Positions 1 to 13,619 of a stretch of 64,000 bases of DNA are shown here, piece by piece (position 1 is the stretch's first letter; each line of letters opens with the position of its first letter). A program made the translations under genes and the position numbers. Source of the DNA: Camarhynchus parvulus (lineage: Eukaryota; Chordata; Aves; Passeriformes; Thraupidae); NCBI RefSeq assembly GCF_901933205.1, contig NC_044574.1, forward strand, positions 21,561,733-21,625,732, read 5' to 3'. A model generated the notes under the pieces. The model saw only the letters and a program-made list of their open reading frames with translations. It was not told the origin of the DNA and searched no databases.

Positions 1-3000
1 ACTAGAAGAAATTAGAGTGAATTAAAGTGAACAAAGGTATAGTCATAATTTAAACTGATGAATAATCATTATCTTTATTCTCAACAAACAGAGATTGACA
101 GGGATTTTGAGTCACAAAATTGATTTGTTATGCAATGATCAGGGGAGATCACAGATAATATTCCGAACTGAAAATAATTTGTTCTTAGCTGTGTGGCGAG
201 TTTCATAGGATAGAGTATAACTTGGAAACTGAAAGATAATCAAATGGCAGAGCACAGTTTGAAAGATGCATGTAGGGCCTGATTCAAGTCTCCATTCTGA
301 GCACTCTGTTCCCAGTTTCCTGTGCTTGTTTTGAGCTGTGACCATTCCGAGTAGCAGACTTCCGTGCATTATATACTAGCTGTGGTAACGAGAATAAAGT
401 GTTGGCTAGAAAGACGTGTCAAAATGTTCCTAAAGAGTAAGCTGTTAAAAACATATTCGAGCAGATCAGCTGAATGCTTTAATGTTGCAGTGTGCCTACT
501 GTAAAGCATATTTTAACCGTGATGATCTACATTTTCACAGAAATATTTCCACATTGCTCTTTTCATTTCTAAAGTACAATGCATTTCATAAGTAAAAACA
601 GGTGGAACAATTTTAAACATTGGGTTTTGTGAAAACTGTAGTGAATGTATTAATATGAACCTCTAAGTTTCCAAATGTGAAAATGATGAAAGCTATATAA
701 AGCACTTCCAAAGTTAAAGTTACTGTTCAGTTTAGTGATCATTGACAAATATGAAAAGGGTCTACCACACTTCCATTGTTAGGGAAATGTCACAATTGAA
801 ATTAATGATTACACAAAATTTACAAAACAGAATACTGTATGCTGTGATGTGTATTTTTTTTCCCCAGCAGAGAAGGAAAGAATGAAGGGCCAATGTTCAG
901 CCACTAGTACAATGAACTATGGTGTGATTTCTCATGTATCTGTAGTTATGTTCTAGAAGAATACTTAAAGGAACTGTCAGGATGAGGGCCAGTACAGAAC
1001 AGTGTCATGAAAGGCATTTGCTCCCACTTGGAAGAATGGAATGAATGAAAGGGAATTTGTACAGGAAAAAATAACACCTCACAGGGGTTCATTGAGTGCC
1101 TGGTCTATAGCATATGCTCTGTGACATAACAGATACCTAGATATTCACACCAACATGCCTGCCATATGCATTCTTACAGACACATAGGCAACCTTAGGAC
1201 AAAAAAAAAACCCAAAAAACAAACCTGAAATAGTAGTAGTAGTAGTAGTAGTAGTATTAAGATATGAGTCTGTACACCTAAATTTGGTGTTTCTGATATT
1301 CTGATATCAGTATGTGAGCAGTCTCAGTCTTATATAGTATTATATAGCTGATATGGTTTCCTGGCTGTAAATGGTCTTGATCCCTGCAGCTTACATGTAG
1401 CTTACCTCAGTGAATTAATGGACTTCGTTATCCTTCCTTTAGCCTTGATGGCCCTGCACACTTCTAATCAATACCAAGACATGTCAGGAACTGCAAGTAA
1501 GGCAGGATAATAGGCAAAGTTTTTTGCAGTGTCTTCTAAAATTTATCAAACCATAACAACAAAGGATCTTCTAACATATAGTCTTATATCTAACAGATAA
1601 TTTCTGAGACAGAAGAAGCCTGCTTAGTGGCACAATGTGTTAAGTGACACACAAAAAAATGTCTGAAAACAGAATTTTTCATATTCCATTTTGTTCTTGT
1701 TTTGTGTACTACAAATAGCAGCACAAGTTGAGAGAAAACAGAAAAATGTAAGGCATCCAAAGGGATAAAACCTTGTTTAAACAAGAGAAGCATATGCAAA
1801 ACTTGGATTGAATTCAAAATAACTTATGAATGAAAAGTCTGTCTCATATCCAAAACCACACCTAACATTTCCCAATTTACTTTGGATCTTTTGCTGATTT
1901 GGTTTTTTGATGTAATCTGGCAGTATTTATGTTTGTTTAATGTTGTTTTTTATTTGTAAGATATAAATAAAACTTTAAAACACAATATTAAGGTTTTAAA
2001 ATCACCAAAAACATTATGCTGAATGAAAAAATATTTTTTAAAAAACCATACAATACATTATATTTAAATTACATGATTATATTAGACTTCACAAAGATGC
2101 TGAAGTTCTGTGTGTTAGAACTACATAAAGAACCTTAACCCTGGAATAATGCCAGATTTAATTACTTTATTATACAAATGTAGTATTATTTTCTAATGTA
2201 ATATATGATACATATTAATTTTATTACATTGGTTTAGAGGTTAAATAATTTTAAAAATGTGAGATATAATTTTTAAGGCAGGTCAAATATAAAAGCATTG
2301 TCTTTCTTCAAGGAGGAAAGTTAAGAGGCAAGTTAGGACAAACAATGGACTCTCATAAAATTTAGTAACCCCTTTGGATTCAAAATTTGCCTTGTTATAC
2401 AACATGGTTTTTCAAAATTTGGCATACATCTTACAGTGGCACAGTCATGTAATTCATAAAATTAGGCATAAAAAAATTTAGCCAAAAACAAGTTAAACTT
2501 TAGGAAACTATGTGAAGTACGATCCAAACAGATATTCTCCAATAAATACTTACAATTTTCAATCTCATTTTTATCTATTTCTGAGTGACAAAATCATAAA
2601 TGTTTAAATGAATTATACCACTGGATAAGATACTCAGAAAAAAAAATAAATTTAGTTCATGTTCAAAGTTTAGAAGCATGCAGATATTAAATTTTAGTAC
2701 AGATGCAATCAACACTTAGGTATCTTTCTGAATAATGGAATTTGAGGAAATCTTAACAGAGAAATTAAAAAAAAAAATAACCTGAGCGATTTCCAGCTCT
2801 CATTTCAGCTAGATTTGGGGTAGACATATGTATGTACTCTATGAGTTAGACACTGTTGCAGGAAAAAAATGCTTACTTAATGTACTTTAAACCGAATCAG
2901 GAGTAAAGCAGTTTATTGACCTTTTATTGACATATAATTAACTGGCAGTCTATGAACCATATATTATTGTTCAATATCTGCAATACAAAAGATAAGCCAC

Positions 3001-3598
3001 AATAATTGGTGTCTATGAACTATTCGTAAACACCCACAGTCCTCTAAACAGCCTTTTGTACCTAATTGCCCAGAAGTTCTAACCAGACACTGAGTTATAT
3101 GAGCAGAGAGTTATGGTCTTACAGGATGTCCACACTTTTTAAAAGAACAGACTTCCTGAAATTAAATAGAAAGAATTTCAGTTTCCAGTGAATAGGACAT
3201 TTAGTTCTTGGAATATTTTACAAATATGTTCTACACTTTGAAGTTAGGTGTCAGCTAAGTAAGCTTTTTCAAGGGCATAAATGAGTTCCTATGGTTTTTC
3301 TCCCTTAATTATGACACAGACCTTGCTCTGAGGGGGAGCAAGGGGATGTGTAAATCTCCTTTAAACATGAATCTGTGTGAACAATGATAATGTGTATGCC
3401 AATTGTTAATATGCTTTCTTCTTTCCCCAAGAATAATCTTCAGCTTAGAGTTCAAATTCAGCCACAGATAAATGTCAGTACTGGAATAGTCTGCAGAGTG
3501 ATCTGTTTACCAAACCCAAGCATAAGAAACATTTTAGATGTCCTTTTTTAGCTGAAACATCTGCCTGGGGCTGGCAGGACAGATCTGTCTGTTGGAGG
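1..3598. other. AT-rich non-coding stretch, nothing recognised
   Basis: No open frame here has coding character, and no interspersed repeat family was recognised. The only distinct structure is a short TAG microsatellite (1231-1256, listed separately). Short open frames on the minus strand (139-369, 1590-1817) have AT-driven composition and no splice or domain context. I take this as intronic or intergenic sequence. Confidence 0.6.
1231..1256 (+). repeat. (TAG)8 trinucleotide microsatellite
   Basis: Eight uninterrupted TAG units plus TA, directly after an A-rich stretch (1201-1225). The tract is pure, so it may be polymorphic. Confidence 0.95.
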
Positions 3599-3599
3599 C

Positions 3600-3955
3600 T
3601 GTGGTGGGTTGACCCTGGTCGCATGCCAGGCGCCTGCCAAAGCCGCTCTATCAATGCCCTCAACTGGGCAAGGGGAGAGAAAATGGAACAAAGGGCATGT
3701 GGGTTGAGTTAGGGACAGGGAGAAATCATTCATCAACTGCTGTCATGGGCAAAAGAGACTAGCCTTGGGGAAATGAAATTTTTTACCTATCAAATCAGTA
3801 TAGGGTAAAGAGAAACAAAACCAAATCGTTAAACACCTTCCCCCCGCATCTTTTCTGCCAGCCTGCTCAGTTCTCTTGGGTGGAGTCCACCCAACCAACC
3901 CCAGGGAGTTATGAATATCTAGGTGGAGTAGTACATCACTAATCATTTCCCCATG
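3600..3955 (-). mobile_element. Endogenous retrovirus LTR fragment (3' part), copy 1
   Basis: The edge at 3600 starts with a TG-type terminus (tgtggtgggttgaccctgg). A block follows that I recall as the end of a common avian ERV LTR: a 'gccaggcgcctgccaaagccg' type segment, a purine-rich run, and 'tgtcatgggcaaaagagact' near 3743. On my recollection this edge is the LTR 3' end read on the minus strand, with CA at the terminus. The same block recurs inverted at 12385-12556, which shows directly that it is a dispersed repeat. Similarity is clear to about 3860 and vague to 3955. No retroviral internal sequence adjoins it. Family name and strand come from memory, not from a search. Confidence 0.6.
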
Positions 3956-5589
3956 GCTTCTGTAGCTTCATCCTTTTTTCCTTTGAGAGTATTTTCAAAA
4001 GCGTTAAAGCATCAGTTCATGGTCAGAGTCACAGTGTTTCCAATAAAAGGAGGATAACAGTAATTTATGTTTGCTTATCTAATGAAAAAATGATCTGTTA
4101 TTACCATTATTTTAGCCCCTAAACTAGCCAAATTTTATATTTTACTAAAAATTGTGCATAATTTTTCATCATGTTTAAAGCGTCTTCCTGTATGAATAAT
4201 GACAACACAAACCTACTAGGAGAGATGTAAGTAAATTATTTTACTTGTGTGACAGTATAATTGGACTATTATTTACTGAATGAAAATGAAAAAAGAAAAT
4301 TTGCCTTCTAAACTGGGGTTTTTTTGGTTTTATTTTTTCATAACAAAACTTTACAAGAGTTACAAATTTTACCTTTATGAGTCTTAATCACATGTCATTG
4401 CAAAGAGATACCAAAATGAAACTATTTTCTTTATTGGCCCTATGCCAATCAAAACTTGGCTGAAGTATAGGTCTTCTGTGAAGAAATTACAGGATTCATG
4501 TATAAACTCTAAGTGGGTTTTTAAGCAACATCATGCCCCTTCCTTACCTCATTTTATTTCACTTTCAGAGCTCATATACCACTACAAGTATTCCTGGTTT
4601 TCATATTACATTATGACTAAATCTGCTGTTTGCTATTGATTTTATTCATAACTCCTGCATGCAACCTTACTTCAAAAAGAATACCCATTTTTAATGGGAT
4701 TCAAAGAAAATCACAGATCTAAAGTTTGAATCTATTCCAAGTTACTTTTTCTCATCTTTTAATATTTAAAGGTCAAGTAAGAAATATAATTCAATACAGT
4801 GTATATACTTTCCATTTCTGCAAAGTCTCAGAAAAAAAAAGTAATTAAATTAAAGTGAGAAGAGTCAATAGAAAATATTGAAGAGCCTGAGGAGACCTAA
4901 GTTCAAAGAATAACAAGCAGGACAAAAGAAAAGAAATGGTCTTAATAAAGAATTCCTAAGCATGAGGAATTAGAAGGAACTCAATCCTTTTTAGCTATAC
5001 AAAGTATTACAACAAAACAACAGAAAATAAATCCAGAATTGCATACATAAAAACATGTTTATTTTAGTTTCTTTTCTATGAGAGTTTATTAACTAAAGGT
5101 TAAATATACATTTAAACATATTTTTAAATATACATTAGTGCTTAATTCTGTGAGCTGTTAAGGAAAGAAAATGCTCTTTGAATTTCTTAAATCCTTAATC
5201 ATAGAAATGAAAGCTATAAAGTCAGAGTCTAGTCTGAGTTTCACAAGAAGTGGAATTGGGTTAGCTATAGGGTTTTTTTTCCCTAATTATGGTGAGCAAT
5301 ATATGCTGGGTAAGAGTAATGAACTTGTATCCTGTAGTAATTTTTCCTTATATCATTTTATAAATTGCCTGAAGTGGGTGTCCCCCCTGTTTACACAACT
5401 TTGGTGATGAGGCTATTTGGACGCTGCATAATATAAGGAGGGTAATGGTGACAGTGCACAGACTGTTCTCATGATCCCTCCCAACAAAGATTTATTTGCT
5501 GTTAATTTATTGAGGACATTTCTGATAGTCTTTAGAGCACTCAAGATATGGTATCCTCTGTGCTGAGCAGACAGGCAGGTCCCCTGTCT
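3956..5589. other. AT-rich non-coding stretch
   Basis: No repeat family or coding signal recognised. The small open frames at 4442-4639 and 5171-5407 (plus strand) are of chance length for this base composition and lack splice or domain support. Confidence 0.55.
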
Positions 5590-5765
5590 GCTGCCAACAC
5601 TGCCTAACACAGCCCATCCTGATGTTGCTTTCTTTCCATGAGAGCACTTTTCTGGCTCATGGTCAGTTTGTCCACCAGTATCTCAAGGTCCTTCTCTGCA
5701 AAGTTGTTTCTTTAGGTTGGTTGGCCTCCAGTGTGCACTGGTGGCATTAAGCAGAAGTTACAAGA
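5590..5765 (-). mobile_element. CR1 LINE fragment, 3' region, diverged
   Basis: Read on the minus strand, the block carries the CR1 segment that follows ORF2. The plus-strand phrases 'ggctcatggtcagtttgtcc' and 'accagtatctcaaggtcctt' match the consensus order (stop-dense, GC-richer than its flanks). Neither the 3' microsatellite end nor the RT region is present, so this is an internal relic. Edges are approximate because divergence is high. Confidence 0.6.
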
Positions 5766-6024
5766 AGCCTCAATTTTTCTTCTCAATAATAAACTAGAAG
5801 TGCCTATAGCAACTATTGGATCATGAAAGTCTATGTCATCCCTGCATACCATTTCTACCTGCACAAATTAAAAGATACATTACAAACGCTGCCTTACTTG
5901 GGGAATTTCTTTTCCTTTCACTTTGAAAAATTGAAAACCGAAAATTTCTGACAAGGATGCTCTTTCCTGTCACTCCTGAACATGTGTGCAAAGACTGAAA
6001 ACAAAGATGGTGGAAGGACAGGCA

Positions 6025-6345
6025 GGAGTGACTTATGAGAAGTGGCTGAGGATATGAGGTTTGTTCAGCTTAGGCCAGGGGAGACTTAGAGGTGAACTCA
6101 TTGCTGTCTACAATTTTCTCATGAGGTAGACCAAGTGGGAGGTGCAGATCACTTCTCTCTGCTGTCCAGTGATAAGATGTGAGGGAATGTCTTAAAGATG
6201 TATCAGAGGAAGTTTAGTTTAGAATTCAGAAAAAAGTTCTTCACTGAGAGGATTGTCAAGCACTGCAAAACTCCCCAGGGAAGTGGTCAAGGCCACAAGC
6301 TTGTCAGAATTCAAGAAGCATTTGGACAATGTTCTTAGATGTATG
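6025..6345 (+). mobile_element. CR1 LINE fragment, 3' UTR region
   Basis: Consecutive CR1 3' UTR blocks appear in consensus order on the plus strand: a 'ggggagacttagaggtgaac' type segment, 'ctcattgctgtctacaattt' (6099-6118), 'aaagttcttcactgagagg' (6233-6251), 'ccccagggaagtggtcaagg' (6273-6292) and 'attcaagaagcatttggaca' (6309-6328). The element stops before the terminal ATTCTATG end. It lies only about 260 bp from an oppositely oriented CR1 piece at 5590-5765, so these are two separate insertions. Confidence 0.78.
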
Positions 6346-9300
6346 GTTTAACTTTAAGATTGATTAAACTCACAGAAAGGATATGTGGTTTTGCGGAAGA
6401 AGGTTGAAAAATTACTGAAAAAGGACACAACAATAAGACTTTAGGAGTAAATATTTGACCTAATACTACTAGGGGAAAAGTCTTCTGAATCCAAGCTGAT
6501 ATGCAATTGTTGCCAGCCTGAGTAATTTTCCTGTGTTTTTCTGATTTTATATGCCAACACTGATGTTTGTATACTTTAATTACACTGCCCTACAATAATA
6601 AAAGTTTCTAAATAGATCAAATTAGCTATTATTTTTACTTTAACTTCAAACCTATTATTTAATTTTAACTTTGACCTCAGTTTGATTACTCATTTGTTAA
6701 CCAGTAATCTATATAGTAATAGCTTGTAAATTGCCTTAAGAATGTACCTTCTTAAGGGAATGCTTTCTTGTTTTTAATTTTTAATTTTTAATTACATCTG
6801 TAAGTACTACTTACTTTGTCCTATTGCAATATGGGTAATTAATCCTGATAAACAGATAATCTTGAAGTACTTAGACTGCTAAATAACTTAACACATAATT
6901 CATATAACAAATTGCTTTAAATTTCTTATGAACTACTTCAGACAGCCATAATCAGTGGTAAGCAATATTTATTTCTTTCCATCATATTTTCAAGCTACTG
7001 AAACTTCACTATATTTGACATATGAATTCAAAACCTATTGCTTGTCCAAGTAATCCAGATAGCTCATTTACTAAAATGAGTTGCAACTACTTGCGATAAA
7101 GGCCATCTTCTTGAAATTATGATGATTTCTTTTTAAAAGACATTCATATTCTTGTATTTTAGAAAAATGTATCTATCAACATCAGTGAAGGAAGGTCGTA
7201 CTATAATCTATTCCTATATCCTAATGGCCCAGAGATAGGGAAAACCTTTGATGCCACAGCAAATTTACTGAGTATTTTTTATGTTTTCATTCTTTTCATT
7301 CTTTTGCACAAGGAAACTGTTCAAATGGTTTACAAGGAATCTGTAAATTCAAGTCAAGGTCCCAACTGTCCTAACATGCGGCTACTGCTTTTTAAATTAT
7401 TTTTCTCTCTTTGTATGTTTATCTTCTTTCCTTATGGACAAATTATGAAATTACGTTTCTAAATTCACAATGAGATACTAAAACTGTGTTTGCATTTTAA
7501 AGATAAATATGCTCCAGTTTGTAGCATTTGCTTTACTGCAGGGTTCTGAGCACTACACTAGCTTGCACAGTGTGTGACTAATAAGGAAATTTATTTTGAG
7601 GCAGCAGTTTCCTCAGTGTGTCTCTTTTCATAGACCGATGAACTCACATTACACAAAGTAGCAAACTGCAGCTAAAATCCCAAATGAAATCCAAAACCAG
7701 ACAAAAGAAAAATTTCTTGCATGTACTTGTAAGTTACAAAAAAAGGAGGAAAATCTGCTGTTCGTGACACAAATATAAAATTATTAGTACTCATAGTTTC
7801 ATAATGTAAATGATCATCATTTTTAGGAAAATATTAATTTATGTGGGATTTATTCTAAAATATTTCTGTTGTGAAGTTATGATTTCCTCCACACCCAAGT
7901 AAACATTACTGAACTTTGTTCAGGAACACCTAAGGGAAGTCTTTGGCTTCTAATGAGAACTGTAAAGAAATAACATGGATTCTTTGTTGCCAAGTGCAAA
8001 AAGCAAACTCTCGAATGGTACCACTTCTTAATAAAAAATAAAGCAGAGAGAGAGTTCTTTTAGCAACTTTTGGACTGGGACTATTCCTTTATATGAAAGT
8101 TCTCCAAGTACTGGTTTACAGAATTATATTCTTGTAATTTGTCAGTAATCAAAACCCCCTTAATTCTTTCTGTGAAGAGCAAAAGGAATCCACTAAAAGT
8201 GTTTTTTGAATGTCAGAATGATCTCTCATATGCTGAATACTTCAGCACAGATGTTTTGCAGTAAAGGCCACATAAAAATAATATTTATTATATTTTATAT
8301 TGCTTCATGTACAATATTTATATTAATTTTAATATTTTTATAATTATAAGGAAATTAGAAGCGCTAAAATCAATGCCTTTTTAGAAAGAGAATTTTAGTT
8401 ATTTTCTGAACAAATATAGAGTTTCTTGGAAGGTACAGAAGTCTTTTATCTAATGCCTGAAGATCTCAGTGGATCTTTTCCTTCAAAAGGAGATGTTAAT
8501 TTAGAGAACTGAGAAGGAGGCATAGACTTCTTTGTACCACTTTCTTTCTCTCTCATTTTGATGTTGCATCCAATTTCTTTCTTGAATGTGTTCCTATCCT
8601 TCACAGGACGGCTGCAGTCCTCCAGGAGACCTGCCATTGATCACTTCTGAAATTAGTACATTATCAACATGCTATTTCTGCACTTTTGAGATCTTCATGG
8701 TTGGCATTTTCTTTACCTTGAAAAACCTATTAAATGAGAACTATTGTTGTACATGTGACCTATTATGTAGAGCACTGAGGGAATTACAATGATAAACAAT
8801 GCTTGTAAATGAGTATGTTTCTTCTGCTATCAGTCTGCATTCCAAAGTATGTATTCCATATTTCATTTTTTCTATATAGTTAATATAGTACTGCCAAAGA
8901 AATGTCCTGTCTAGTACCAGCCATACAAATGACCTCAGTGTACAAGAGATCTTAAATAATGTTACTGCTAAAAAAAAATCCCCAAAAGCTACTATTAAGG
9001 GGAAAGAACCAAGTTAAGCATTAGCAAAGCTGTTATTTTTCAAATAGTATTTTAAGTAGGCATGAAAAAGGAATGAATATAAAATTATAATGTGTAGAAG
9101 GAAGAATAGGCTTTATTTAGTCTTTTTTTATATATGCAGTATAAGAATTATTCTCCATAATTATGCAGTAGACAGTTTACTTGAGCAAACAATAAGTTTA
9201 GATTCAATGAGCTGGAATATCCTAATACAAGTAATACAGTTTCCCTACTACAGGACAATAGTGACCTCTTTTCAGTTCTGACAGAGCAGTGGAAGGCCTC

Positions 9301-9505
9301 TAACTGTACTGGTATTTGTTCATTTTCCCATAATCTGTAATTTAAAAGTGTCAGACAAACTGCATTGAAGAGCAGATTCAACTGCATTACAGTTACAGAC
9401 CCATGCAAAGAGCTGGATGAGAACTACTGGATTCCTAAAAAAAGGCAGATGAAAAAGGTGAGTGACCATGTCATTCCAAGAAAACGAACAAAGATGAAGT
9501 GGGGT
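6346..9505. other. AT-rich non-coding stretch
   Basis: No repeats or RNA genes recognised. A locally GC-richer patch at 8450-8650 is open on both strands (63 codons on minus, 8446-8637; 68 codons on plus, 8586-8792). The minus frame begins with ATG and has no long AT runs, but it has an in-frame stop just upstream, no domain and no donor site. I do not call it a gene. Confidence 0.5.
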
Positions 9506-9565
9506 ATCATAGAATATCCTGAACTGGAAGGGATGCACAAGGAGGATCAAAGTCCAGCTCCTGGA
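9506..9565 (-). mobile_element. Short CR1 3'-end fragment
   Basis: The plus strand reads 'tatcatagaatatcctgaac', then a 'ggaagggatgcacaaggagg' type segment, and 'caaagtccagctcctgg'. This is the reverse complement of the terminal CR1 segment (AACTCCTGG...CACAAGGATC...TTCCAACTC...ATTCTATGAT). Only about 60 bp is recognisable. It sits inside a 77-codon open frame (9365-9598, plus), which is therefore partly transposon-derived. Confidence 0.5.
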
Positions 9566-12384
9566 ATGATATATCCACAGAAAGGCAAAGACCAGTAGAG
9601 GACTTATGATATAAATGCACGTGATGTTGTAAACCTACTTTTTTTTTCTGAAATAAATGTAAGCATTTGTTTTGACTTTGGCTGCTAACACCATAAAGCA
9701 GTTCACAAAGAAATATCTCCAAACTGTTACAGACCACTGTTGACTTAAGTGTGCCACTGTGTCAGCAGAAGTTTCTGCTAACATGCATCACAATGTCAAG
9801 ACTGGGACTGTAATTTAGAGACTTGCACTTCTGGGAAGGCCTCAAGAGGACACAAACTGAAATAATGAAGACACAAACCAAAATAATGAACACTAGAAGA
9901 AAGTGATGACTGTATTCTCTCTCAGCAGATATGGGTTTATAATCAAGTTCATGTTAGACTCAGAGAGAAATCATCATTCAGTCTGTCTCAGACTCTTCAA
10001 TAATAGTGCTGCCAAACTATTTCTGCATCAATTAACTTCTTTCATTAAATTAAAACACCAAAGGGGACAACTTAGTTGATATAAAATTTAAGAACTAGAG
10101 TGGCCTTTTTCCAGTGATTTATCTGGTACAATTAGAGTAAGCTGTTTGTGCTACAGCAAGCTCAAGCAAACAGACATTACAAAAATTACAGCTCTGAAGT
10201 TTTCTTCCACTACTCTAACAGGCTTGCTGTTGCAAGAAAAATGCAAGTAAAAGAAACCAAAGGTATTTATTAAGGGAGTCAGAGAAAAAAAGGGAATGTG
10301 CAAGTACATGATACAATAGAAAATAGGAAGAGTAAGAGGAAAATATTACTTAACTAGGAATATAATTGACATTCAAAACAGGACTGAGAAAAGATATTAC
10401 TGTAGATAAAATGCAATGGAAATTATACTGATGTCAGAGGTAGCACACTAAGAATAGGACCTCAAATTTCAAATGGATCAGGACATTTAACAGGTCAGTT
10501 GATAACAAGTATTTTGTAGAACATAAGAAGAATAAATGTGTCTGAAATTCTATGCTGATTTTGCTTTCTCATTTGTAGGTTAATATTTTTAATGACATCA
10601 GAAATTTCTTTGATTTGAGTCTGGTAAGTTAAATAAAATGACGTGAACTTTGTCAATTGCATGCCTTACATTTTAAAATTCCAAATAATTAAATAATTAA
10701 ATCATTAATATAAAAATACTAAATATCCATGAGATGCCTGATTTTTTTTTTCTGTTAGTATTTGGCATTAAGTCGTCTTAGGCATCTGGCTAAAGTAGTT
10801 GCAAGATAATTAGAGCAATTCAATGCTGTGACGTTCTGAGCATCTGCCTTCTACTTCTATCACCTATCTCTTCTCACTCTCCTTGAAACCATTTCATTTT
10901 CAAAAGAATAAATACATAATTCTTAAAAAAAAACATGAGAAAGAACATAATCAAACTTTTGTGTATCCTAATGATTAGTGTTGCAAGATCAGAGACAGTT
11001 TGTTTTTCAATCATAATTCTAATTAATATTCACTGGGAAGATTTCATTAGCAAAGAAAGATCAGGTATATCATATTGGTACAGGGACTTAAATAAGTGCT
11101 CTAAACATGGAGAGAAAGGTTTAGATGTCAAATGTTTCTGTTCCTTTTGCTTTTCCTTTCCATCGTCTTCTCTACTTATGTTTCCAACTCTTGCCCTTCA
11201 GTAAAGACATGTCTGAAGTTACAATTGCATTTTGGGTTGGATTTGATTGCCCAAATGTAAGTACTGGCTACTAGTTTTACTTTGGCAGTAATTGCTACCA
11301 GCTTATTTTACCTGATAAAGTTGCTTGTGTTCTATCTGTCAGCTTTCAGTGGATGTCTGAACCACCCTTGCATTCATCAAATGATATTAGGTAGATTTAT
11401 TTAGGCAGCTGAACCATTAATTGATGGGAAAGAGAAGGTTATGAACTGGATAACATAACCAAAGGTAGATAGGGCTTATTTTTGGGCACTAAATACCTCT
11501 ACAGCAAGAAAGATCTCAAAATATCTTGTTTCTACTGGTTCTTAAGCTGGTTCTTTAGGCACATTAAAACACCTTAGAATGCATATGGATTCAGTACAGT
11601 ATTACTACACATTATTTTGGTGTTCTATATTCAGAAATGAAATTAAAACAAACAAACCAATTACACAAGGTAGGGAGAACCAGAAACCTTTACTGAGTCC
11701 AGCAAAAACAGTGGACCAGAGAAGCCTTAATACAACACATAATTTACACAGTGACTTTCAGCTGTTTCTTGCCAATAACACAGTGTAAGGGTGAGCCATT
11801 TGATAAGCCCAGGATCTGATTTATCTTTAGTCAGTTTAACTTGACAAAGAGTTTCACTCGAATGGCCAGGAACTTGTTTTACACTTTACTTCACTTCATT
11901 TATTTATTATGTTGTTTTATTACTAAACAATTTTTTATGTATGAACACAAAGTCCAGAACTTGGATTAAGGAACTTCTCTGAGTTTTTAAAATGGTTTAT
12001 ATTGGTTTCAGTATCATTATAAAGCAACTTATTAAGGAATGAAAATTTGTATCAGAAAGCATAATTCCCAAAAGAAATATAATACAAAATAGTAATGTCT
12101 TCTGTAGATATTATGAATAATATTAGTTTTATTCCTTATTTTTTTCACAGTGAAGATACTCATATTGCTGCAGTTACAAAACGGAAAAATATTATTACAT
12201 ATAATGTTCTTCCTACTTATAAGATTGCTTCTGTTACAAAAATTCATTACTGGGCGCCATTATTTTTTATTGCAGAAGTTATCTTAATTTACATAATATT
12301 CATGTTACAGGTTAAGATAAACACACAGTACCCAAAAATATATCTAGCTTGCTTTAAAGTGATTTCATTATTTCCAAAACAGGA
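9566..12384. other. AT-rich non-coding stretch
   Basis: No repeat family recognised. The plus-strand frame 12095-12406 (103 codons) contains a segment, 12151-12310, bounded by a pyrimidine-rich acceptor ending ttttttcacag and a cag/gttaag donor. Its codons are almost wholly A/T-ending and the opposite strand is also open, so I leave it as non-coding. Confidence 0.5.
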
Positions 12385-12556
12385 CATGAATTTAAAAATA
12401 GTCTAGATAGATGGTAGTTGGTGAGTGATCTCTCCCAGTCTTCATCTGGACCTGAGGGCCTTTCATTATGCTTTCTCTCCTCTGACCAGCTGAGGAGGGA
12501 AGTAACAGAATAGTTTTGATGGATGCCTGGCATCCAGCCAGGGTCAACCCACCACA
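12385..12556 (+). mobile_element. Endogenous retrovirus LTR fragment (3' end), copy 2
   Basis: This is the inverted counterpart of the 3600-3955 block. It shares the ordered segments 'ggtgagtgatctctcccagt' (12420-12439), 'ccagctgaggagggaagtaa', and the terminus 'ccagggtcaacccaccaca' (12538-12556), ending in CA as an LTR 3' end would. No tRNA-type primer binding site starting TGG follows, and no retroviral gene is recognisable downstream. It is therefore a decayed LTR piece. Class and family are not assignable by eye. Confidence 0.62.
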
Positions 12557-12616
12557 CAAATCCTTGCCCAAATATTGGGAATGTGTTAGAGGAAGACATT
12601 GCAGTCAGTAAAAATA

Positions 12617-12690
12617 CTTGCTAGCTGAAGTGACAATTTTTACAATTTTACTTGCTAGCTGAAGTAACCATTTTTACAGAAGTAACCATT
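12617..12690 (+). repeat. Short tandem duplication, about 34-bp unit
   Basis: The string 'cttgctagctgaagt' occurs at 12617 and again at 12651 with similar following sequence (gacaatttttaca / aaccatttttaca). A third partial copy (agaagtaaccatt) follows. It looks like local replication slippage just outside the LTR fragment. Confidence 0.8.
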
Positions 12691-13615
12691 GTCATTTAAG
12701 GATTGCAGTAAAATTAACCCTCTTTACTAAAACAAAGTCTCCAGAAAGGCAGTCTGGTTCATTATGGATGCTAAAGATCTGGAGTTTAAAAAAAAAAAAA
12801 AAGTAGTTGGGTATTGGTACTCCATAATTCTAGAGGCCATACTCTGACAGATGGTAACAGTGGCTGCTGGTCTTTGCTGGTGATCTCACCTTATGTTTGG
12901 AGTTATTCTGATAAACAATGAAAAAAAAAATACAAAATATACATTTGACTGTAGTACATAGAAAATGTGAATTTTGGGGAGCAAGTTGTACACCTTTCTT
13001 TTTATTTTCAACTACATAACCAAATAAATTAATTATTTGACTGTTAGTTGGCCTTTTTTTTCAGAACAGTATTTAAAAGGAGCACATGGAAATAATGTTT
13101 TACAATAAAAATCCTTCTTAAAGGAAAAATAGTAATTTAAGTTATTGCTAAGCCAAAAAGTAATGTACTGGCATTGCATTCTTTCTGGTCTATCTTTGCT
13201 ATGTTAATTTTAAAGATGCTCATTTAATTTACATTAGATTTTTAAGTCATCCAAAGACACCAAAGTCCTAATTCTAGACTCATGATAGCCCCCTGAATAG
13301 AAACATGCAACAGCAAGTCTACTTAGTGGAGTTAGACAGTGAAAAAGAATATTGGAACAAAGAGTTTTTATTAAAATGTTGCCTTCAGTAAGTCAGGCTG
13401 AAATCAGCTGACCTGTAATATGTCATGAGCTTTCAGTTAAGGTACTCTCCTGAGTTACAGAAAGTAAAAGTTTCTGTGGTTTTAGTTAATAGGTACAAAT
13501 TAATTTCATGAGTCATCTGTTCAACATTAGTGTTTCTCATGGGTGAATGATATCTATAGGAGGAATTTTCACCGCATTTTTCCAGCCCTTTCTTTCCTTA
13601 AGGCTTAATAAGGTT
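12691..13615. other. AT-rich non-coding stretch between two LTR-like pieces
   Basis: Holds a poly-A run (12788-12802) and AT-rich sequence. No gag, pol or env motif and no primer binding site were seen, although the flanking pieces both resemble LTR sequence. Confidence 0.5.
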
Positions 13616-13619
13616 AGTG

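Noticed and set aside
12095..12406. 103-codon plus frame with exon-like borders at 12151-12310
   Set aside because: Nearly all codons end in A or T, the other strand is also open, and the phase fits no neighbouring candidate exon.
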